From an uncultured bacterium (GTDB lineage Bacteria > Planctomycetota > UBA1135), in the NCBI GenBank assembly GCA_937919925.1, contig CALFOT010000110.1, forward strand, positions 1 through 64,000: a stretch of DNA of 64,000 nucleotides, in the 5' to 3' direction. A program made the position numbers and the translations under genes. Shown here in pieces: positions 28,996-37,896 of the stretch (within the stretch, counting starts at the first letter, position 1; every line of letters starts with the position of its first letter). The notes under the pieces are model-generated. The model saw only the letters and a program-made list of their open reading frames with translations. It was not told where the DNA came from and made no database searches.

Positions 28996-29699
28996 CCTTC
29001 CGACTCCACGCCTTCCTCGGCCGCATCGGTTACCCCCGCAGCGGCGATTTTCTTTTTCAATTTTTTGATCTGCAACTCCAACTCAGCGGTTTCTATTTCT
29101 AACTCAGCGGTTTCCAACTCCTGACTTGCTATGACATTCTCTAAGCTCGCTTGTGCTAGTACGGCATCGTGACCAAGCGCTTTTTGTTGATTCGCCAAGC
29201 CGAAAGACCGCCACGCTAATAGGCCCTTCTCTTGGATGGTCACTTCCACTTTTTGGCGTTCGATACTGCGAGCGGCGCGGTCCATCACAATCTGTGCAGT
29301 TGCACTCGCTAAGGCGTTACTTTCATACATGAAAGACAGCTGCTCCCGTTCCTCGATGGCATCCGCCAGAGCATCTTGAGCGTAGTTCAGCGCAAGTTGC
29401 CGATCGCCAGTTTCAAGCTCGGCTTCGAAATCGCTGAACATTTGCAGGGCAGAACGGCTGGCATCCACTTCCGCTTGGGCAGTGAGCATGCCTAAATCAT
29501 GGTCCGTCAACAACGCCGTCAAACGTAAGTGTGCAAGGTTCAGCTGTTGTTGCGCAACACGTAATTCTTCAGCCGGGTCCTGAGCGGCTTCTTCGGCAGA
29601 ATTTTCGTCATCAGGATTTTGCGCCAACAAACTAGGAATGTCTGGAAGGAGCAGAAAGCCAAACAGGGCGACCAATACGGTAGGGAGGAAGAAGCGCAT
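28992..29699 (-). CDS. Secreted coiled-coil protein of unknown function
   Basis: Signal peptide-like N-terminus, long Ala/Glu/Leu heptad-like region; 4-nt overlap with downstream toroid-fold gene. Confidence 0.65.
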   Translation of the reverse strand: MRFFLPTVLVALFGFLLLPDIPSLLAQNPDDENSAEEAAQDPAEELRVAQQQLNLAHLRLTALLTDHDLGMLTAQAEVDASRSALQMFSDFEAELETGDRQLALNYAQDALADAIEEREQLSFMYESNALASATAQIVMDRAARSIERQKVEVTIQEKGLLAWRSFGLANQQKALGHDAVLAQASLENVIASQELETAELEIETAELELQIKKLKKKIAAAGVTDAAEEGVESEG

Positions 29700-29744
29700 A
29701 GCAAAACATTAGCAAGAAGACGCGGTCGGCGCGGACCCTCCTAG

Positions 29745-29779
29745 CAAAGAAAAACCCCGCGCAACACGGCACGGGGTTT
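29745..29779 (-). terminator. Rho-independent terminator for the minus-strand lipoprotein gene
   Basis: Perfect 8-bp stem AAACCCCG (29752-29759) / CGGGGTTT (29772-29779), 12-nt loop; minus strand continues TTTCTTTGC. Confidence 0.85.
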
Positions 29780-29801
29780 ATGGGGCCAGAACCTCTCCGG
29801 C

Positions 29802-30200
29802 TTAGTTCTGGTAAGGATCTTTGGAATCGTGGTTGACGGTGAACTTCAGCGCTGCGTCCACGACATCTGGTTTAAAGCTGTAGGCTGGAACATAAACACT
29901 AGGCCGGGCCGTTGCAGCGCCAAAGCCGGTGTTGTGGCTACTGAATACGCCGAAAAGAGAACTCCAAATACTGCCCTGCCGTTGGGTGTAGGGCGTGTTG
30001 GTATCGTGATTCAGGAAGTACTTGGCAATGCCGTCGCCAGTATCAGCCAATCCACCTTTGTGCGGTGGGGTGGTCTCGCGGACGTCGAAAGACCGAGAAC
30101 CAGCAGCATCTCCATTGCCATCACCAAACGGCATAGACATGGAGCAAGAGGCAAGCGTGAGGCCAAGGACGGCACAGGATTTGAGAAGGAGGCGCGACAT
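29802..30200 (-). CDS. Small lipoprotein with two NHD[ST]xxPY motifs
   Basis: Lipobox-like LTLASC, motifs YFLNHDTNTPYTQ and FTVNHDSKDPYQN, terminator immediately downstream. Confidence 0.75.
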   Translation of the reverse strand: MSRLLLKSCAVLGLTLASCSMSMPFGDGNGDAAGSRSFDVRETTPPHKGGLADTGDGIAKYFLNHDTNTPYTQRQGSIWSSLFGVFSSHNTGFGAATARPSVYVPAYSFKPDVVDAALKFTVNHDSKDPYQN

Positions 30201-30298
30201 GATCGAGTTCAGGTACTACTGAGAGCGGGTTAGCCTAAAGAGTAGAGAGGGCCGAGGCTCTCGTCAAACACTAGGCGCAGTTATCCTTGGGGAAGGTT

Positions 30299-31639
30299 AT
30301 GGCTTCCGAACCCTTTCGTAACGCACGTGGCACACGGGATTTGTTTCCCGACGACCTCCTGCTGATTCACCACCTTGAGCGCACGGCCGTTGCGGTGGCG
30401 CGGGCGGCCTCCTACCAGGAAATCCGCACGCCTCTTTTTGAGGAAACCCGCCTGTTTCAGCGTTATCTCGGCGAGGCCAGTGATGTCGTCGAAAAGGAGA
30501 TGTTTACGGTTCCCAGGCGTTTGGCCGAGGGTTCTGCGGCCCCATCCGAGCAACAGTCGTCCTCCTTCACTTTCCGCCCTGAAGGCACCGCCAGTGTGGC
30601 CCGCGCCTATGTTCAGGGAGGTTTCGCCAAACGTGCTCCGCTGCAAAAGTGGTTTTATGTGGGGCCCATGTTCCGCTACGAGCGTCCTCAAAAAGGCCGC
30701 GAGCGCCAGTTCACCCAGTTTGGCGTCGAGGCTTTTGGCGCCCAAAGTCCAACTTTGGATGCGGAGGTCATTGCCATCGCGGTGGAGTTTTTTAAGCGGC
30801 TCGGTTTTGGTGCGGAATTGGAGGTGCGCCTCAATTCCATGGGTGATCCTTCGGACCGTGAACTATGGCGCGTAGCGTTACGGAGTTTTTTTGCGCCACA
30901 GTTTGCCACGGATGCGGCGGTGCGTTGCGCCGATTGCCGGGACCGTTTTGAGCGTAACATTCTGCGTTTGCTTGATTGCAAGGTGGCGCAATGTCAAGAG
31001 CTCAATGTTGGTGCCCCGGATTTGTTCGAGTTGATGAATGCGGAGGCAACTGCCCACCACCAACAAGTCGGCGCGGCCTTGTTGGCGCTTGGTTTCCCAG
31101 CCATAGAAGACCGTAGCATTGTGCGCGGTTTGGATTACTACACACGCACTGTATTTGAAGTGCATTATCCACCGCTAGGTGCGCGTTCGGCCTTGTGTGG
31201 TGGAGGCCGTTACGATGGTTTGGTTGCCGAAATGGGCGGAAAGCCTACCCCAGGTGTAGGTTTCTCGATTGGATTTACACCCACCGAACTGGCTCTCAAA
31301 GAGTTACATTTACCCGCCGCCGCAGATCTCCAAGATTTGGTTTCTGCTCAAGCCCCACAAGTTTATGCCATTGCCGGGAGTGAGCAGGATCGGCTGCCGT
31401 TGTTGGCTCTCACCGAACAACTCCGTCGCAGTGGGTTACGCTGTGAATTCGATCACCGCGGCAAGTCGCCCAATGCGCAGATGAAAGAAGCCCTTAAATC
31501 GGGGGCGCGTTTCTTTCTGACCTTGGATTCTGCCGCCAGCGGCGCTACTTCGGTTTCTTTGCGTGATCAAAATGACAACCAGCCACGTACCATTGCTGTA
31601 GCCGCAGCTGCAGCCGCGATTCACGCAGCCTTGGCCTAA
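30299..31639 (+). CDS. hisS: Histidyl-tRNA synthetase
   Basis: RNARGTRDLFPDD, FRYERPQKGRERQFTQFGVEAFG, VRGLDYYTRTVFEV, ALCGGGRYDGL. ATG 30299 preferred over TTG 30287. Confidence 0.97.
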   Translation: MASEPFRNARGTRDLFPDDLLLIHHLERTAVAVARAASYQEIRTPLFEETRLFQRYLGEASDVVEKEMFTVPRRLAEGSAAPSEQQSSSFTFRPEGTASVARAYVQGGFAKRAPLQKWFYVGPMFRYERPQKGRERQFTQFGVEAFGAQSPTLDAEVIAIAVEFFKRLGFGAELEVRLNSMGDPSDRELWRVALRSFFAPQFATDAAVRCADCRDRFERNILRLLDCKVAQCQELNVGAPDLFELMNAEATAHHQQVGAALLALGFPAIEDRSIVRGLDYYTRTVFEVHYPPLGARSALCGGGRYDGLVAEMGGKPTPGVGFSIGFTPTELALKELHLPAAADLQDLVSAQAPQVYAIAGSEQDRLPLLALTEQLRRSGLRCEFDHRGKSPNAQMKEALKSGARFFLTLDSAASGATSVSLRDQNDNQPRTIAVAAAAAAIHAALA

Positions 31640-31642
31640 ATC

Positions 31643-32257
31643 ATGCATTTGGTGGTCTTTGGCGGTTCTTTCGACCCGGTGCATCGGGGCCACCTGGCGA
31701 TGGCCGACGCCGTGCAAAACCAGCTCCATCCTGATTTAATCCTGTGGGTGCCGTCGTTCCACGCGCCGCACAAACAACAGCGTGCGCCAGCTGCAGCGAG
31801 TATCCGTTTGGCGTTATTGGAAATCGTGGTGGCGCTGCGTCACGGTGAAGAAGTTTGCACACTTGAAATTGAGCGACAAGGTTTTTCCTTTACGGTGGAT
31901 ACTTTGCGCACATTGGCCACGCACTATGAGAATGCCGAGCTTAGCTTGTTGCTTGGTGCGGACTCTCTCGAGCATCTCCTCACCTGGCGGGATGTGCCAG
32001 AGTTATTTACACGCGCTCGTTTTGTCTTTGTGCCGCGGCCAGGATGGGGGGCCGCGCAACTGGAAGAGTTTCGCGGCCAACTCGCGCCACACCTACAGAA
32101 ACTTTTTCGTGCAGATTTCTTGCCGATGATGGAAGTGCCGGTGAGCTCCACCGCCATGCGTGCTGCTCTCGCAGCGGGTCAAATGCCTGCGGATTTGCCG
32201 CAGCTGGTGCAACTACACATCGCGGCACATGGTTGTTATGGCTTTACCAAAGTTTAA
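31643..32257 (+). CDS. nadD: Nicotinate-nucleotide adenylyltransferase
   Basis: VVFGGSFDPVHRGHLAMADAV, FTVDTLRTL, LLGADSLEHLLTW, VPVSSTAMRAAL. Confidence 0.95.
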   Translation: MHLVVFGGSFDPVHRGHLAMADAVQNQLHPDLILWVPSFHAPHKQQRAPAAASIRLALLEIVVALRHGEEVCTLEIERQGFSFTVDTLRTLATHYENAELSLLLGADSLEHLLTWRDVPELFTRARFVFVPRPGWGAAQLEEFRGQLAPHLQKLFRADFLPMMEVPVSSTAMRAALAAGQMPADLPQLVQLHIAAHGCYGFTKV

Positions 32258-33209
32258 TTTTGCCGGCCTCGCGTAAGAACGCTAGCACTTGCTCGCGATC
32301 TTGCCAGTTGGGAGCAGCCTGCATCACTTCTGTCACTAAGGCCGCGCGTACGTCAGCCAATTCGGTAACGGTTCGCTCCATGACTTGCAGAATATGGAAG
32401 CCAGCACCGGATTCGATGATGGCGGAGTTTTGGCCTACCGGTAATGAGGCTACTGCGGCGGTGAAATCGGCCCCATAAAGTCCGGGGCGGAACACCGGAA
32501 GCTCGCCTTGGCGGGTGCTGGAAACTTGATCTTGCGAATATTTCGCCACCATATCCTCAAAGGCGGCACCTTGTTGCAATTCCAAAAGGCAGCTTTCTGC
32601 CAGTTTACGGGCGGCAGCCTTCATCTCTTCGGGTTTGATATCGGCGGCTTTTTCACCGTTGCGAATCCGTTCGGCACGCAAAAAATGCGGCATCACCAGC
32701 ACATGGCGCACTCGCACCTTGACGCCATCATCCCCATATTTCGCCACAAAAGCACTCTGAATGCGGTCGTCAGTGGGTACCCGGGTGGCGAGTACCAACT
32801 GATCCAGCAGTTGCTCCTGCACCAAATCAATCCGCAGATTGGAGGTGAACATCTCCATCGTTTGGCCAGCCTCCCGCAGTAGAACTTCGAATTCTTCAGG
32901 GCTGCGGCCCTGCATGCTGGGCTCCAAACGCTCGTTGTAGGTGGCTTCCAGCGCCGATTCATCAAGGGTTAAGCCGTAATCCGTGGCCGCTTGTTTGACC
33001 AAAACATGGTCTATCAGCTGGTTCAGAGGGCGCTTGCCGTAGCGAGTCCAGAGGAAGTCCTTATATTCCTGCAGGCCGATTTCGACTTCTCCAACCCGGG
33101 CCACAATGCCATTGGCGAGCGGTGGTTCAGCTTCTTCCTGCTGCGCTAGAGCGGTCGAAGAAAGGGAGAGGCACAAGGCCGAGAGTAAAAAAAGGGTACG
33201 GTGGTTCAT
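32244..33209 (-). CDS. Exported parvulin-type peptidyl-prolyl isomerase (PpiC/SurA-like)
   Basis: Signal peptide MNHRTLFLLSALCLSLSSTALAQ, VRVRHVLVMPHFL, GAAFEDMVAKYSQD, GAGFHILQVMER. Start revised to ATG 33209. Confidence 0.85.
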   Translation of the reverse strand: MNHRTLFLLSALCLSLSSTALAQQEEAEPPLANGIVARVGEVEIGLQEYKDFLWTRYGKRPLNQLIDHVLVKQAATDYGLTLDESALEATYNERLEPSMQGRSPEEFEVLLREAGQTMEMFTSNLRIDLVQEQLLDQLVLATRVPTDDRIQSAFVAKYGDDGVKVRVRHVLVMPHFLRAERIRNGEKAADIKPEEMKAAARKLAESCLLELQQGAAFEDMVAKYSQDQVSSTRQGELPVFRPGLYGADFTAAVASLPVGQNSAIIESGAGFHILQVMERTVTELADVRAALVTEVMQAAPNWQDREQVLAFLREAGKIKLW

Positions 33210-33287
33210 GGCAGTTGCAGCAAGTGGTGAGGGAACCGAGAATACCTGCCGCCCGCTGTCACAGGAAGCCTGTGCGCGGTTCTTGTT

Positions 33288-34052
33288 TTGATAGCCATCA
33301 TCTCTGACTTGCATTCCAACATCGAAGCGTTGGAGACCGCCCTGACGGATATCGAGTCCCTCGGTGTGGAAACGGTGGTGTGTCTCGGCGATGTCATTGG
33401 CTATGGCGCTTCGCCGCGTGAGGTCATCAATTTGGTGCGGGAGCGCTGCAAGGTATGTCTACAAGGCAACCATGATGCCGCTCTGCTCAACGATCAAGAT
33501 GCCTTTGGATTTAATGAACGTGCGTTGACGGCTCTCGACTGGACCCGTCATGCGATGGATCCAGAGCACGAAGATCACTGGGAACTGTGGGATTGGTTAG
33601 GTGCCTTAGTGCCGTCGATGGAACTGACCCCAAACGGCTACGAGTCGGTGCAAATTGTGCACGCCTCACCGCGCGAACCGCTGGCTGAATATTTGATGCC
33701 CACTTTGGCCCACAATCATGAGCGAGTCTTGGCCAACTTTGAAGCCGCCGAGCATCGCATTACTTTTTATGGCCACACGCATCACCCCGGTTGGTTTGCC
33801 GAGGGTAGTGCTTTTCAACGCTCTGTAGGGCCAGATGTGGTGCTCAAATTTGAGCAGGAGCGTCGCTACATGATCAATGTGGGTTCCGTGGGTCAGCCGC
33901 GTGATGGCGATAAGCGCTTGTGCTACGCACTTTTTGATGGTGAAACCCTTCGTTACCGTCGCCTCGACTATGATGTCGAAGCGACTGCTCAACGCATCCA
34001 ACGCGCGGGTTTGCCCGATAGCTTGGCTGCACGTTTGTTGCTCGGCCGCTAA
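33288..34052 (+). CDS. Calcineurin-like metallophosphoesterase (YfcE/MJ0936-like)
   Basis: IAIISDLHSNIEAL, VVCLGDVIGYGA, QGNHDAAL, FYGHTHHPGWF. Probable TTG start. Confidence 0.88.
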   Translation: MIAIISDLHSNIEALETALTDIESLGVETVVCLGDVIGYGASPREVINLVRERCKVCLQGNHDAALLNDQDAFGFNERALTALDWTRHAMDPEHEDHWELWDWLGALVPSMELTPNGYESVQIVHASPREPLAEYLMPTLAHNHERVLANFEAAEHRITFYGHTHHPGWFAEGSAFQRSVGPDVVLKFEQERRYMINVGSVGQPRDGDKRLCYALFDGETLRYRRLDYDVEATAQRIQRAGLPDSLAARLLLGR

Positions 34053-34088
34053 ACGCCGGCCTCTGTCTTTCATTCAACGCTTTCCAGC

Positions 34089-35978
34089 ATGGGAAAACGC
34101 TTCATCACCATTGCCCTGTGGAGTCTGGTTGCAGTCTTCATCATTCAGACTTGCTTCAAGAAGGATACTCCTGAAGTCATCGCTGGCCAATCCCAATGGC
34201 TAGAGAGTTTCGAAACGGCTCCTCCCCTGGAGTACGATTTGATTCTTGAAAATGACAAGGTTCGCACCGAATGGAGCCAAAATGGTGCCTCCTGTGGCCG
34301 CATCTTGCTGAAGCAGTTCACACCCGAGTTGCATCAAGGCGATATCGTCAAAGAAGATTGGTTGGTTATTTACGATTCGACCTGGGTGGAAGCAAAAGCG
34401 GGCACTAGCGCTTCTAGTTACCGCCGACGGGATGCCTTCCGTTTGTTGGAAGACCAGTCGGATTTCCTCCTTCCGGCCAATCCCGATACACGCGTGAAGC
34501 CGAACCTGGATTCGGTTATATGGGAAGCTTCGTTTAATAGCGCGCGCACCGAGCTGACTTTCAAAAAGTCTTTCGTGGAGGGGGGCGTTGATCTCACTAA
34601 AACGGTGCGCTTGGAGGCTGGCAACTATCACATTGATGCTGAGGTCTCAGCGGTGCCGCGGAGCAAAATTGCGGTTGGTCGTGATATCACTTTGTCTTTG
34701 TCGACGGGCGGCGGTATTCGCACTACCGATGACAACTTTTATCCCAACCCTTACGTTGGAGTGGCCACGACCGAGTATGGCAAACTGGATGATGTCGATT
34801 TCTTGTTGCCTAATGGCAAGCCCAAGGCCAATCGTGCGGTTGCCGAGCGGTGGACGGCACCAGGTATTCCATTCGTGGTGGAGGGCTCCAAGTACTTTTT
34901 ATCTTCCATCCAAGCCTTGGGTTCGAGTGGCTTCCAAGGCGCGGTTGCCGAAGTTTTATTCGACGACCTCGCCGCCGCCAAGGATATGCAAATCCAGGGT
35001 GGCTCGGCGGTGTTAAGCCCTGCTTCGGAGTATTGGAAGCGTGCTTCGGTAGCCGGAATTTTCAATCTGCATTTAGGCACGTTGGACACCGCCGAGCGCA
35101 AGCAGTTTCTGTGGTACATCGGCCCCAAAGACACGCGCATACTCACCAGCGAGAAATACGGCGACCTCTCAGAAATTATTCACTACGCGGATTACGGTCG
35201 TTCCTTCTTCTACCGCTTGTTTCTGACGTCCTATGTGGCTCCGGTGTTGTTGTGGATCATGAATTTTTTCCACAGCATCTTTGGGAACTGGGGAGTGGCC
35301 ATTATTTTGCTGACCATCGTGGTGAAGGCAGCGGTGTTTCCGATTATGCGCCACAGTCAGATCAAGATGGCGGGTTACCAAGCCAAGATGGCGAAGGTCA
35401 AACCACAGCTGGATGCGATTAACAAAAAATACGGCAAGGATCCTCAGAAGAAGAATGAGGAGACCATGAAAATCTACAAGAAGCACAAGCTGTCACCGCC
35501 AGTAGGGGGTTGCTTGCCGATGTTTTTGCAGATGCCGATTTTTGTTGGCTTGTTTCAAGCCCTGCGTTCGTCGATTCTAATTCGCCAAGAGCCTTTCTTT
35601 GGCTGGATTGAAGACTTGGCGCGTCCTGATGCGCTGATTAATTTTGGTCACCCGGTGATGAATTTTTTCCCTTTCACCAATGTCACTACTTTGAATTTAC
35701 TGCCTTTGATCATGGTGGTGTTGTGGGTGGTCCATCAACGCGCCATGCCCAAACCCACCGATCCTCAGCAGGCGCAAATGCAGAAGATGATGGCCTTCAT
35801 GCCGATTCTTTTCGGTTTGATTCTCTACAACTACGCAGCTGGATTGTCGCTCTACATGATTACCTCATCTTCGATTGGTATTTTCGAGCAGCAAGTCATT
35901 CGCAAGCGTTGGCCGGTGCCTGGCAGCCCTCAAGCCAAAGCTCTTGCTGAGAAGGCAAGCCCCAAGGGTGACGGCTAA
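34089..35978 (+). CDS. yidC: Membrane protein insertase YidC
   Basis: Large periplasmic domain then GVAIILLTIVVKAAVFPIMRHSQIKMAGYQAKMAKVKPQLDAINKKY, LPMFLQMPIFVGLFQALRSSILIR. Confidence 0.95.
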   Translation: MGKRFITIALWSLVAVFIIQTCFKKDTPEVIAGQSQWLESFETAPPLEYDLILENDKVRTEWSQNGASCGRILLKQFTPELHQGDIVKEDWLVIYDSTWVEAKAGTSASSYRRRDAFRLLEDQSDFLLPANPDTRVKPNLDSVIWEASFNSARTELTFKKSFVEGGVDLTKTVRLEAGNYHIDAEVSAVPRSKIAVGRDITLSLSTGGGIRTTDDNFYPNPYVGVATTEYGKLDDVDFLLPNGKPKANRAVAERWTAPGIPFVVEGSKYFLSSIQALGSSGFQGAVAEVLFDDLAAAKDMQIQGGSAVLSPASEYWKRASVAGIFNLHLGTLDTAERKQFLWYIGPKDTRILTSEKYGDLSEIIHYADYGRSFFYRLFLTSYVAPVLLWIMNFFHSIFGNWGVAIILLTIVVKAAVFPIMRHSQIKMAGYQAKMAKVKPQLDAINKKYGKDPQKKNEETMKIYKKHKLSPPVGGCLPMFLQMPIFVGLFQALRSSILIRQEPFFGWIEDLARPDALINFGHPVMNFFPFTNVTTLNLLPLIMVVLWVVHQRAMPKPTDPQQAQMQKMMAFMPILFGLILYNYAAGLSLYMITSSSIGIFEQQVIRKRWPVPGSPQAKALAEKASPKGDG

Positions 35979-37362
35979 CAAGCAGGATGTCATCGTGGCG
36001 CCAGCGACCCCAATGGGCGCGGCGCCTCGGGCGGTTCTGCGCTTGAGTGGACCGCATTTATTAGACGAAGCAGGCCGCTATTTGGCATTTTGTAAGCCTT
36101 TGCCCGCGAAGCGTCGGCAGGTTCTCGAAGTGCAGTTGGAACCGTTGCCGGGGATTTTTTTACTTGCGAATTTATTGGTTTTCCCCGGGCCGCATTCTGC
36201 CACCGGTGAAGATGTTTGCGAACTCCACATGCCGAGTTCGCCACCTTTAGTCGCAGCGCAGTTACAGCAGCTCTTAGCTTGCGGTTGTCGTCTCGCGGAG
36301 CCTGGCGAATTTACGCGCCGCGCCTTTATGCATGGCCGCTTAGATCTCACCCAAGCCGAAGCGGTGTTGGAGTTAGTGGAAGCACGGTCGTCCGCCGCAG
36401 CCAAGTCCGCCACCCAAGTTCTAGGAGGTTCTCTTGGCAGTGCGATGCGTGCCTGTCGCGCCGTGTTAATCGAAGCCCTGATGGAACTGGAGGCCGGCCT
36501 TGATTTTGAGGAAGGCGATTCTCAAGATCTGGCGCCCGGGGAAGTGAAAACTCTGCTCCAGCGCGCCACCACGCTCTTGCAATCTGGTTTGCTGGCGGAA
36601 CAGCAACGCATGTTGCGCCACGGCGGACGCTTTCGCATTGCCTTGCTGGGCGCTCCCAACGCCGGCAAGAGCACATTGTTTGGCGCACTCACTGGCACCC
36701 CTAGTTTGATTTCCGCCGACGTCGGCACTACCCGAGATTGGCGCGAGGCAAGCTGGCAGCCGCCGGCATCGCCATTACCGCTGACTTTGGTGGATTACCC
36801 GGGTTTGGGTGGCGTCGCCATAGATGCACGCGATCTTGCCGCTCGTGAGTTGGCGCAACAAAGTTTGGCCGGGATTGATTTGGTGTGGTTGTGCGTTGCT
36901 CCGGAGACCGCTGTGGCGGTGTTGCCGAGGATCTTGCCGGCGGTGGCGCGGGTGGTGGTATGGACACAAGGCGATCGCGGCGTCCAGCCAAGCGCCGCAT
37001 TACGCCGGGCAGTGCTGCATTTAGCGGGGGTAGAAGCTCCTCAAATCGAGGTTGCGTGTGGGTTTGCGGGCGCTTTGCAATCAGGATTAGGGCCTTTAGA
37101 AGCGGCCACATTGGCGGCTCTAAGTCGAGATGAGCAAATACTTTCTGATCATATCGCCCATGGGCATCGGCACCAGGAGGCACTCTCCGAAGCCCTCCAG
37201 GCGGTGGCCCAAGCCGCGCACTGGGATGCGGCTGGTGGGCACCAAGATTTGGTGGCGGAGGAGCTGCGTGGGGCTTTGGTAGCACTGGCTTTGTTGGTGG
37301 GTGAGTTCACTCCTGAAGACGTGCTGGATCGCTTGTTTTCCTCCTTTTGTATCGGAAAGTAG
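35968..37362 (+). CDS. mnmE: tRNA uridine-5-carboxymethylaminomethyl modification GTPase MnmE
   Basis: GEFTRRAFMHGRLDLTQAEAVLELVEA, GAPNAGKSTLFGAL, C-terminal FCIGK; follows yidC. Start revised to GTG 35968. Confidence 0.93.
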   Translation: MTANKQDVIVAPATPMGAAPRAVLRLSGPHLLDEAGRYLAFCKPLPAKRRQVLEVQLEPLPGIFLLANLLVFPGPHSATGEDVCELHMPSSPPLVAAQLQQLLACGCRLAEPGEFTRRAFMHGRLDLTQAEAVLELVEARSSAAAKSATQVLGGSLGSAMRACRAVLIEALMELEAGLDFEEGDSQDLAPGEVKTLLQRATTLLQSGLLAEQQRMLRHGGRFRIALLGAPNAGKSTLFGALTGTPSLISADVGTTRDWREASWQPPASPLPLTLVDYPGLGGVAIDARDLAARELAQQSLAGIDLVWLCVAPETAVAVLPRILPAVARVVVWTQGDRGVQPSAALRRAVLHLAGVEAPQIEVACGFAGALQSGLGPLEAATLAALSRDEQILSDHIAHGHRHQEALSEALQAVAQAAHWDAAGGHQDLVAEELRGALVALALLVGEFTPEDVLDRLFSSFCIGK

Positions 37363-37425
37363 CTTGCCGCAAGATGTTGTGGTAAAAAGGTTCACGTCTG
37401 TTGGACCCCACAACCCCTTGTTGCC

Positions 37426-37896
37426 TTGCGTTGCCCTTACTGTCAAGCTGATCATGACCGTGTCATTGATTCGCGTTCTGCCGCGGATGGCTTCTCCATC
37501 CGCCGGCGCCGCGAATGTATGCAGTGCAACCGCCGTTTCACCACTTATGAACGGATGGAAGAAACTCCTTTGCGCGTGGTCAAGAAGGATGGTTCCCGTG
37601 TTCCATTTGATCGTGGGCAGATTCTCAAGGGCATGCTGAAAGCTTGCGAGAAGCGTCCGGTCTCGATGGAGGATTTGGAAAAAATTACTTCCAGCATTGA
37701 ACGCCGCCTAACGGAAATGTTTGATCGGGAAGTGGGCAGTAAATATATTGGCCAATTGGTGATGGAAGAGATGAAAAAACTCGACCAAGTGGCTTATGTG
37801 CGTTTTGCTTCGGTGTACCGTGAATTTAAAGATGTGGAACAATTTATTGTGGAGTTGAAACCATTTCTCGAAAAGAAAGGTGGTGCCGCGCACTAA
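37426..37896 (+). CDS. nrdR: Transcriptional repressor NrdR
   Basis: Zinc ribbon MRCPYCQADHDRVIDSR...RRRRECMQCNRRFTTYER followed by ATP-cone. TTG start. Confidence 0.96.
   Translation: MRCPYCQADHDRVIDSRSAADGFSIRRRRECMQCNRRFTTYERMEETPLRVVKKDGSRVPFDRGQILKGMLKACEKRPVSMEDLEKITSSIERRLTEMFDREVGSKYIGQLVMEEMKKLDQVAYVRFASVYREFKDVEQFIVELKPFLEKKGGAAH

Noticed and set aside
36728-37285. 185-aa Pro-rich minus-strand ORF opposite mnmE
   Set aside because: Shadow ORF of a conserved GTPase gene.
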